NCBI GenBank assembly: GCA_018609185.1
Contig: JAHCSD010000054.1
Location: 1-5,200, forward strand
Length of the DNA: 5,200 nucleotides
DNA from: Patescibacteria group bacterium
GTDB lineage: Bacteria; Patescibacteriota; Minisyncoccia; JAHCSD01
Direction: 5' to 3'
Part shown: positions 1 to 5,200 of the stretch, one piece after another
Layout: each line of letters opens with the position of its first letter
How positions within the stretch are numbered: position 1 is the first letter of the stretch
Program-made: the position numbers and the translations under genes
Notes under the pieces: generated by a model
Database searches by the model: none
What the model was told of the DNA's origin: nothing
What the model saw: only the letters and a program-made list of their open reading frames with translations

Positions 1-976
1 AGGAATCAAACAATGGCGGCATTGGGGAATTGATTTTGATGTCGCCGTTTTTACGAATTTAACCAAGGAACACATTGAGTCACACGGTTCGTTTGAGAAG
101 TATCGGAACGCGAAAGGGAAACTTTTTCGATCATTACGAAGAAAAGAAAAGCAGAAGACCGTTTCTATTGTGAATATAGATGATGATAACGCAGACTATT
201 TTTTGCAATTTCCTGCGGATGAAAAATACACTTACAGCTATAAAGCCATAAAGCTCTATAGCTCTAAAGCTAAAAACCTCGAAGATGAACTATCTGTTTC
301 AGGTCATCATTTATTCTCTAGCGGGGTAAAATTTCGGGTCGATGATACCGAATTCCATTTAAAACTCTATGGCCGTTTCAACATATATAACGCTTTGGCA
401 GCGATATCTGTCGGATTAAGTCAGGGAATTGATTTGGGAATTATCAAAAAGGCGTTGGGGAAAGTGGAAGGAGTTCCTGGAAGGTTCGAAATTATTCAGA
501 AGAAGCCTTTTACAGTAATCGTCGATTACGCCCATACTCCCGATGCATTGAAAAATGTATATGAAACTATTCAAGAATCAGGAATTAGGAATCAGGAATT
601 AGGGAAACTAATTTGTGTACTCGGTGCCGCAGGAGGTGGAAGAGATAAGTGGAAGCGTCCGGAGTTGGGGAAGATTGCGGGAGAGGAATGTGACTACATT
701 GTTCTTTCAAACGAGGATCCGTATGATGAAGACCCCGGGTTGATTATTCAAGGCATTGAAGCCGGTTTTTCTCAAGCACAAGCCATAAAACATCGGCACA
801 TAACAATTTTAGATAGGAAAGAAGGAATTCGTAGGGTATTATCCTTCGCACAAGCAGGGGACTGCGTAGTCATCACCGGAAAGGGCTCTGAGCCATGGAT
901 GATGGTTGCAGGGGGTAAGCGTATTCCGTGGGATGACCGTGAGGTTACGCGCAAAGAACTTAAGCGATTGGATTGA
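1..976 (+). CDS. murE: Mur ligase, MurE-like UDP-MurNAc-tripeptide synthetase, 5'-truncated by window edge
   Basis: This is a cytoplasmic ATP-dependent ligase of peptidoglycan synthesis, expected to add the third amino acid to UDP-MurNAc-L-Ala-D-Glu. The reading frame is open from base 2 and gives 324 residues (numbered here from the window edge), so the N-terminal UDP-binding domain and P-loop lie upstream. A GTG at 170 is an internal Val codon, not the start. Visible motifs are TNLTKEHIESHGS (18-30), the following YRNAK whose Lys38 matches the carbamylated lysine of MurE, NIYNALAA (127-134), GVPGRFE (157-163), DYAHTP (175-180), GAAGGGRDKWKRP (208-220), NEDPYDEDP (237-245) and GKGSE (293-297). 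The family DNPR motif that helps select diaminopimelate reads EDPY here, so the added amino acid is uncertain. A short repeat encodes residues 192-201. The family call is firm; MurE over another Mur ligase is likely from the GRFE, HTPDAL and GKG motifs. Confidence 0.88.
   Translation, partial: GIKQWRHWGIDFDVAVFTNLTKEHIESHGSFEKYRNAKGKLFRSLRRKEKQKTVSIVNIDDDNADYFLQFPADEKYTYSYKAIKLYSSKAKNLEDELSVSGHHLFSSGVKFRVDDTEFHLKLYGRFNIYNALAAISVGLSQGIDLGIIKKALGKVEGVPGRFEIIQKKPFTVIVDYAHTPDALKNVYETIQESGIRNQELGKLICVLGAAGGGRDKWKRPELGKIAGEECDYIVLSNEDPYDEDPGLIIQGIEAGFSQAQAIKHRHITILDRKEGIRRVLSFAQAGDCVVITGKGSEPWMMVAGGKRIPWDDREVTRKELKRLD
575..603 (+). repeat. Heptanucleotide tandem repeat inside murE
   Basis: The 14-base unit gaatcaggaattag occurs twice in perfect tandem (575-588, 589-602), and each unit is itself two near-identical heptamers (GAATCAG, GAATTAG). 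The result is four copies of GAATYAG in a row. The repeat stays in frame and encodes ESGIRNQELG. These residues sit between the helix after DYAHTPDAL and the strand before the GAAGGGRD loop, where MurE proteins usually have a short turn. It looks like a small expansion tolerated in a surface loop. Confidence 0.85.
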
Positions 977-987
977 AAATAGCGTTT

Positions 988-1019
988 GCCCTGCACCGTG
1001 CTTTACTCTAGTGCGGGGT
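988..1019 (+). other. Possible RNA hairpin downstream of murE
   Basis: The bases ccctgcac (989-996) can pair with gtgcgggg (1011-1018) over 8 bp, including one G-U pair, with a 14-base loop. It begins 12 bases after the murE stop codon, where a terminator would be expected. No U-run follows (the next bases are tggaaatgac), so it is not a standard intrinsic terminator. It could be a processing or stability element, or chance. Confidence 0.3.
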
Positions 1020-1058
1020 GGAAATGACAGGAAAATCGTTAAGGAAGATTTCAAATCC

Positions 1059-1087
1059 TTGATAAAATAAAGAATTTGTGATATATT
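1059..1087 (+). promoter_or_regulatory. Sigma70-type promoter with extended -10 for the E1-E2 operon
   Basis: A -35 box TTGATA (1059-1064, 5 of 6 to consensus) is followed after exactly 17 bases by a -10 box TATATT (1082-1087, 5 of 6). A TG one base upstream of the -10 box (1079-1080) makes it an extended -10. Transcription should start near 1094-1096, leaving a leader of about 60 bases. The region is AT-rich and lies in the only sizeable gap between genes. An overlapping TATACT (1087-1092) has no correctly spaced -35 box. Confidence 0.75.
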
Positions 1088-1137
1088 ATACTGTTCGTTT
1101 ACAATTCAATAAAATGAACTGAAGATTGAGATTTTTC

Positions 1138-1146
1138 AGAGGAGGT
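1138..1146 (+). promoter_or_regulatory. Strong Shine-Dalgarno site deciding the E1 start
   Basis: The sequence AGAGGAGGT matches the anti-Shine-Dalgarno end of 16S rRNA almost fully. It lies 7 bases before the ATG at 1154. A nearer ATG at 1147 overlaps the site's edge and meets a stop after five codons, so 1154 is the start. The strength of the site suggests high translation of E1. Confidence 0.85.
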
Positions 1147-1153
1147 ATGTGCT

Positions 1154-3505
1154 ATGATTCGTAAGAGTGGGGCTGGTAAGGGCATGGTTTCCAAAAAACC
1201 CGTGTTATCCAAGAAGAAGGCGTTGACAGTATATCGGATGATGGCAAAGACGCGTGCGCTTTTTGAGGTCCTGATTTTACACCGACAGGAAATCTTCGGT
1301 ACGTTTCTCTCGGGTCTGGGCCATGAAGCAATCGCTGCTGGCGCCGCACTTGCATTACATGAAAAGGGTATTTTCGTTGCCTCACCCATGAACGGGGATC
1401 ACAGAACTATCTGGGGGTTGGCTACCGCTCTTGATGAATTAGCAAAGTCAGACGACCACAATCATGCGTACGAGATTATGAAGAACTTTTTGCAAAAGGC
1501 CACAAGCCTTGATCGTGGCCGCGATGGGAATATCCATTGGGGCTGTCTTACGTGTAGGCTTCTGCCCTGGATGTGCTCTGATATGGGTCGTCCGTTTCCT
1601 GTGTTAGTGGGTATGGCGGATGAGATCGCAAGAACAGATGAATGGCGGAATCTCCCGGCCGAGAAACGTCCCGTGGGGTTAGCCATGTTTGGCGAAGGAG
1701 CAGACCAGCAGGGCTGTGTGTCTGAGGCCAATTCCTGGATTGCGGCAAGCAACTGTGTGCGGAGCAAAGAAGAGCTTGCTTCATACGAACCATTTCTTGA
1801 CAAACTTGCCAAAGAGACAGGCGTTCTTCGCGGATCGCCCATCATTGAAATTGTAGTGTGTAACCAGCGTTCCATCTATACCGATCCCGCGGATGAACAC
1901 GGAAATTCTGATCTCGCAAAGCGCGCTCTTGGGTATGGTAATATGGTTGGTGTTGATGTGGACGGCGATGATGTCGAGGCGGTGTATCAGGTGGTGACTG
2001 AAGCGATCGGGAGGGCGCAGAACTTGCAAGCTACCCGCATCATAGCGCACACCTACCGCCGTACCGGCCACAACGAGGACCAGATCCAACGCGATGCTAA
2101 AAAGGTAAAGGAAGCGCGTAATGCGTTTGAAAACGGTGATTGGGACTATGAGCCTGATTGGTCATCTGGAAAAATTATTGACATTGATCCTGATGAGTTT
2201 AAAGCTCATTGGGAGACAGAGCCGCTCAAAGTATATCGAGAAAAACTGATAAAATCCGGCATAGCCACTAAGAAAGAACTTTCTTCTATCACGCGGGCCG
2301 CGCGTCAAGAGATGTGGGAGCTCTACAGGGAAGCGAGTAGTGAACCCGATGTAACCATTGAGAGCAACAAGGAGAATTCCTCTGTGGTTCCTCCGCATCC
2401 GGAATGGAGCATGCCGCTTGAAGCTCCCGAGCACGTTTCTTCATCAAAGAAGATCAAGTATCAAGATGCCTATATTGAAGTGGTTCGTGAACTTCTTGCC
2501 AGTGATGAACGAGTCACGTTCTTCGGACAGGATGTACGCACGGGCGGAGTCCTTGTTCAGACGAGGAAGCTTGCAGAGGATTTTGGGCCGCGTCGCTTCT
2601 TTAATGCTCCGATTGTTGAAGAAGCGATCCACTCCAATGCCGCAGGACGTGCGCTTGTCGGCGGAAGGCCCATAATCGAAGGCCAGCAGTTTGCCCCGTT
2701 CTTTAGTGATGCATTTCCTTCTATTTTTGCGGTGGTGTCTCAAAACTACTACCAGAAGCAAATGAAGTTTTCTCTTACCAACATAGCGCTTTCTGGCGTT
2801 GTATTCTCTGGCGGAAGTGGTCCGTACCACGAAACCTGGATAGAGGCATTTCTTCATCATATGCGGGGTATTACCATTGTTGCGCCGGCGAACGCCTATG
2901 ACTTGTTTGGTCTTTTGCGCGCCGCGCACGAATACGATGGACCCGTGGTAGTGCTCTTGCAGATTGCGGCAGCCAGTGACCCGCAGTTTGCTTCCAAAAT
3001 TCCCGAAGAACCTTATCTTATTCCGTTCGGCAAGGCACAGGTTAAGCGTGCGGGCGCCGACTTTACTGTCATCGTGTATGGTGCAGCGTGTGTACACGCC
3101 GCACTGAACGAAGCCGAGGCGCTCAAAGAAGAAGGGATAGACGTTGAGGTTATCGACCTTCGTACTGTGTGGCCGCCCGATTTAGAGACGCTTCGTGAGT
3201 CTATAAAAAAGACGGGGCGTTTTACCATCATGCATGAGGACTGGAGAGACGGTGGGGTCGGGCAAACTATTAAGGCTAGCCTCATTGAGGGGGGAGAGAG
3301 TATTCTTCCTTACGTGAGAACCCCAAATATCGAGATCGTAGCTTCAGACGGATTTCCCTTGATTGCACGTGTTCTGGCGTGGGATAATCTTCCCTATGAA
3401 ATTCAAGAGGTAGATGAGAAAGATGAAAAAGGACGTCCGAAGAAAGTGAAGATTCATCGTTCGTCCAAACTTGCGCGTGTTATTCGCGAAGCAATGAAGT
3501 ATTAG
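1154..3505 (+). CDS. Fused alpha-beta E1 subunit of a 2-oxoacid dehydrogenase complex (thiamine diphosphate-dependent)
   Basis: E1 decarboxylates a 2-oxoacid with thiamine diphosphate and reductively acylates the lipoyl group of E2. The alpha-type half is about residues 23-320: GLGHEAIAAGAA (54-65), GDHR (81-84), GNIHWG (125-130), GEGADQQG (180-187), NQ (237-238), VDVDGDDVEAVY (267-278) and TYRRTGHNEDQ (300-310), whose His306 matches an active-site His of the family. A linker of about 110 residues leads to the beta-type half (about 432-745): FGQDV, APIVEEAI with Glu489 matching the Glu that activates the cofactor, GPYHETWIEAF with His559, and EVIDLRTVWPPD. Most bacteria encode alpha and beta separately. 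Odd points are GEG for GDG, NQ for NN, about 28 extra residues (201-228), and a charged tail (753-766). The substrate is unknown; GHNE also resembles 2-oxoglutarate dehydrogenase, but the overall layout is pyruvate/branched-chain type. It is the first gene of an operon with E2. Confidence 0.9.
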   Translation: MIRKSGAGKGMVSKKPVLSKKKALTVYRMMAKTRALFEVLILHRQEIFGTFLSGLGHEAIAAGAALALHEKGIFVASPMNGDHRTIWGLATALDELAKSDDHNHAYEIMKNFLQKATSLDRGRDGNIHWGCLTCRLLPWMCSDMGRPFPVLVGMADEIARTDEWRNLPAEKRPVGLAMFGEGADQQGCVSEANSWIAASNCVRSKEELASYEPFLDKLAKETGVLRGSPIIEIVVCNQRSIYTDPADEHGNSDLAKRALGYGNMVGVDVDGDDVEAVYQVVTEAIGRAQNLQATRIIAHTYRRTGHNEDQIQRDAKKVKEARNAFENGDWDYEPDWSSGKIIDIDPDEFKAHWETEPLKVYREKLIKSGIATKKELSSITRAARQEMWELYREASSEPDVTIESNKENSSVVPPHPEWSMPLEAPEHVSSSKKIKYQDAYIEVVRELLASDERVTFFGQDVRTGGVLVQTRKLAEDFGPRRFFNAPIVEEAIHSNAAGRALVGGRPIIEGQQFAPFFSDAFPSIFAVVSQNYYQKQMKFSLTNIALSGVVFSGGSGPYHETWIEAFLHHMRGITIVAPANAYDLFGLLRAAHEYDGPVVVLLQIAAASDPQFASKIPEEPYLIPFGKAQVKRAGADFTVIVYGAACVHAALNEAEALKEEGIDVEVIDLRTVWPPDLETLRESIKKTGRFTIMHEDWRDGGVGQTIKASLIEGGESILPYVRTPNIEIVASDGFPLIARVLAWDNLPYEIQEVDEKDEKGRPKKVKIHRSSKLARVIREAMKY

Positions 3506-3507
3506 AC

Positions 3508-3514
3508 GGGGAGA
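3508..3514 (+). promoter_or_regulatory. Shine-Dalgarno site for E2
   Basis: GGGGAGA lies in the 15-base gap between the E1 stop and the E2 ATG, 6 bases before the ATG at 3521. The tight spacing implies one transcript and probable translational coupling, as expected for two subunits of one complex. Confidence 0.7.
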
Positions 3515-3520
3515 ATCGTA

Positions 3521-4993
3521 ATGCAGGTAAAGTTTGGATTTTTCAAAGATGTAGTGTTAGGGTTTGGTCTTTATAATGTGGATGACTTCCGGGAAGCAAA
3601 AATACTTCAATGGAAAGTTAAGGTGGGAGATAACATCAAAGAGGGAGATCCTCTTTGTGAAATTGAAACCGAAAAAGTAACTACTGATCTCGAAGCATAT
3701 GTAGCCGGAAAGATTATATCCCTTGACTATGAAGAAGGAGAACCGTGGAATAACGGGGGCGTAGAAAATACCCCCGTGGGAGAGTTGGTTATTCCCGCAC
3801 TCGGCGTTATCGAGGTAGAAGGAGACGCTGCCCCCGGGACTGAGCCCGAAACAGAGAGTGAAAGTTCGCCTCAGGACGAATCTCCTCAAGGAGGGGCTAA
3901 GGGTCCGGCTCAAGAACTTACGTCGGTCCGTGTTACGCCGCTTGCCCGAGAGGCGGCAAAAGAACTCGGCGTTGCGATTGAGGACGTTCTCGCCTCGCTG
4001 CCGACTGATGTAGAAGAATTAACCGCTGAACATATCAAACAGTTTTCTGAAAAAACAGCAATTCCTGGACCAGAATCTCATCAAGGCATTCAGGCCGTTC
4101 CTGCAGCAAGAAAACTTGCAAAGGAACTCGGGATAGACATTAGCCAGGTTAAACCGGCTGAGGGCAGCATGGTGTGTGTTCGAGACGTAGAAGCTTTTGC
4201 TAAGCAAAAGAGTGGGAAACCAGAAGCACCACAAGATGGCCTTGGAGCGTTTGAGTCAATTACAGAGCTTGGGATGCAGAGTGCAACCGCGCGTCATATG
4301 CAGGAAGCGTGGAACAGGCCTCATGCCTCTCCCGCGGTTGATTTCAACCCGAAGCCTCTCTTTAAGCTTCGGGAAGAGCTCAAAGAAGAGTTCAAACTTC
4401 GACACGGTCTCACCTTGCGAGTTGACCACTTCTTTGTTGCCGCGTGTGCTCACCTTCTTGCCAAACCCGAATTGCGCATCCTCAATGCATATTGGCATGA
4501 AGAAGATGGCAACGCTGAAATACGTCTCTACAATCACGCGAATGTCGGTATAGCGGTAGGCGTTTCACCGGAAAAAACCAAGACTGGTTTTTCCGGGCTT
4601 GTTACGCCTTCGGTAAAACGTGCAGAAACATTACATTTTGTTGAGATTGTGAGAGAAAGCGAACGGCTTATTGCCGCGGCACTCGAAATGAAACTGAAGC
4701 TGCAAGATCTTGCCAATCTCACCTTTATCGTAAATAACACAGGTACTCCTGTAGAATGGGAAGGCAAGCGGTTTTTGGGTGATGAATATCCCGATCCCAT
4801 TATTGCGCCAAAAACGGCAGCCATCCTTGCATTTGGAGCACCACGCGAAGCGGGATACGATAGCGCGAAAAAGCTTATGAATGTGAAACTCCGCTTTGAT
4901 CACCGCGTGGTAAACGGACATGAACCGAAACTGTTTCTCCGGGCATTGCAGGATTTAATAGAAAACCCACAGAAAATTTTAGTCCTAAGATAG
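3521..4993 (+). CDS. E2 dihydrolipoamide acyltransferase with one lipoyl domain and two apparent subunit-binding domains
   Basis: E2 is the core of the 2-oxoacid dehydrogenase complex. It carries the acyl group from E1 on a lipoyl lysine and transfers it to CoA. Residues 1-98 form a lipoyl domain: KVGDNIKEGDPLCEIETEKV has the lipoylation Lys52 in an ETEK motif. An acidic, Ser/Pro/Gly-rich linker (101-130) follows. Two segments then resemble the peripheral subunit-binding domain: VTPLAREAAKELGVAIEDV (136-175 overall) and VPAARKLAKELGIDISQV (191-227 overall). The acyltransferase domain (about 244-490) ends in DHRVVNGH with catalytic His461. The usual HxxxDG motif has Asn465 instead of Asp, and the usual TFTISNxG reads TFIVNNTG, with Asn405 in place of the Ser thought to stabilise the transition state. 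Length is normal for a one-lipoyl E2. The acyl group is unknown. Partners are the upstream E1 and an E3 outside the window. Confidence 0.92.
   Translation: MQVKFGFFKDVVLGFGLYNVDDFREAKILQWKVKVGDNIKEGDPLCEIETEKVTTDLEAYVAGKIISLDYEEGEPWNNGGVENTPVGELVIPALGVIEVEGDAAPGTEPETESESSPQDESPQGGAKGPAQELTSVRVTPLAREAAKELGVAIEDVLASLPTDVEELTAEHIKQFSEKTAIPGPESHQGIQAVPAARKLAKELGIDISQVKPAEGSMVCVRDVEAFAKQKSGKPEAPQDGLGAFESITELGMQSATARHMQEAWNRPHASPAVDFNPKPLFKLREELKEEFKLRHGLTLRVDHFFVAACAHLLAKPELRILNAYWHEEDGNAEIRLYNHANVGIAVGVSPEKTKTGFSGLVTPSVKRAETLHFVEIVRESERLIAAALEMKLKLQDLANLTFIVNNTGTPVEWEGKRFLGDEYPDPIIAPKTAAILAFGAPREAGYDSAKKLMNVKLRFDHRVVNGHEPKLFLRALQDLIENPQKILVLR
3753..3777 (+). repeat. GC-rich inverted repeat within the E2 lipoyl-domain coding region
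   Basis: ACGGGGG (3753-3759) and CCCCCGT (3771-3777) are perfect 7-bp inverted repeats around an 11-base loop. They encode NNGGVENTPV, a short stretch near the end of the lipoyl domain that looks longer than in standard domains. No U-run follows, so it is not a terminator. It may be only a by-product of Gly and Pro codons. Confidence 0.5.
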
Positions 4994-5001
4994 TCAACAA
5001 T

Positions 5002-5031
5002 AAAAGGCTCAGAATGATTCTGAGCCTTTTT
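5002..5031 (+). terminator. Intrinsic terminator of the E1-E2 operon, probably bidirectional
   Basis: A perfect 13-bp stem (aaaaggctcagaa at 5002-5014 with its complement at 5018-5030) closes on a 3-base loop. A run of five T (5027-5031) includes the end of the stem. It lies 8 bases after the E2 stop codon. Read from the minus strand, the same stem ends in TTTT, so it may also terminate the converging lipB-like gene, whose stop codon touches the T-run. Confidence 0.93.
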
Positions 5032-5200
5032 CAATTTTCCCAAATAAGATTATCTTCGCCAATAACTTCAGCAAACGTTTCGGCGAACGTTTTTGCAAGT
5101 TTCAATTCAATCCTTGGACGAAATCCCTTGAGACGTTCTACTGACGAAACATTCACGCCGGGTAAATTACACGGATCGATAAGCGAGAAAGTATCCATAT
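5031..5200 (-). CDS. lipB: LipB-like octanoyltransferase, C-terminal end only (truncated by window edge)
   Basis: LipB moves the octanoyl group from acyl carrier protein to the target lysine of lipoyl domains; lipoyl synthase then inserts sulfur. The minus-strand frame runs from the window edge to a TGA at 5033-5031 and gives 55 residues from a Met codon at 5198-5196. The segment FSLIDPCNLPGVNVSSVERL matches the end of LipB, where the PCG motif holds the catalytic Cys; here it is PCN, with Cys at 5171-5169. The preceding Met aligns with an internal Met in the NVNMD stretch of Escherichia coli LipB, so it is probably not the start. The catalytic Lys and the RGG/HG motifs lie outside the window. 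The gene converges on the lipoyl-bearing E2, 37 bases away, which fits a role in modifying it. The call rests on a short stretch but a characteristic one. Confidence 0.8.
   Translation of the reverse strand, partial: MDTFSLIDPCNLPGVNVSSVERLKGFRPRIELKLAKTFAETFAEVIGEDNLIWEN

Noticed and set aside
170..172. GTG as the start of the Mur ligase gene
   Set aside because: The frame is open back to base 2 and the upstream codons encode the conserved TNLTKEHIESHGS motif and the carbamylated Lys, so this is an internal Val codon.
1041..1060. Small inverted repeat aagga/tcctt as a terminator or operator
   Set aside because: The stem is only 5 bp with a 10-base loop and no U-run, and such repeats are common by chance in AT-rich gaps.
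1147..1164. Short ATG frame overlapping the E1 ribosome binding site
   Set aside because: It stops after five codons (MCYDS) and lies too close to the Shine-Dalgarno site; there is no evidence that it is a leader peptide.
2444..3097. Open frame of 217 codons on the minus strand
   Set aside because: It lies fully antisense to the E1 beta half, which has clear family motifs, and its translation is Arg-, Lys- and Cys-rich with no recognisable domain.
4197..4553. 118-codon plus-strand frame inside the E2 gene
   Set aside because: It overlaps the acyltransferase domain in another frame, has no ribosome binding site of note and shows no recognisable motif.

Overview
The window holds an operon for part of a 2-oxoacid dehydrogenase complex, flanked by two genes that run off its ends. 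On the plus strand are the last 324 codons of a Mur ligase (murE-like). A 177-bp gap with a good sigma70-type promoter follows, then a single long gene for a fused alpha-beta E1 subunit (thiamine diphosphate-dependent 2-oxoacid dehydrogenase, 783 aa). Fifteen bases later comes a lipoyl-bearing E2 acyltransferase (490 aa). A strong hairpin terminator ends the operon. On the minus strand, converging on this terminator, are the last 55 or so codons of a lipB-like octanoyltransferase, the enzyme type that starts lipoylation of E2 domains.

The genes fit together. The E1 would decarboxylate a 2-oxoacid and pass the acyl group to the lipoyl lysine of the E2. The E2 would pass it to CoA. LipB would supply the octanoyl group that becomes lipoate. 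No E3 (dihydrolipoamide dehydrogenase) or lipoyl synthase is in view, so the complex is incomplete here. The substrate (pyruvate, branched-chain or other 2-oxoacid) cannot be settled from sequence alone.

The organism is bacterial with medium GC content. The wording of the Mur ligase (a TNLTKEHIESHGS central motif and a GKGSEPWMMVAGGKRIPWDDRE end) resembles versions I associate with Patescibacteria/CPR (Parcubacteria-like) lineages. This is recall, not a search result, and it is held at moderate confidence. If right, a 2-oxoacid dehydrogenase complex is notable, because many of these reduced genomes lack one.

The enzymes are recognisable but divergent. E1 has GEG and NQ in place of the usual GDG and NN of the thiamine diphosphate motif, with about 28 extra residues between them. 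E2 seems to have two consecutive peripheral subunit-binding domains. It has Asn at two active-site positions that are usually Ser and Asp, while the catalytic His is kept. MurE carries a small heptanucleotide repeat inside its coding sequence. I see no evidence for a mobile element, CRISPR array, RNA gene or defence system.
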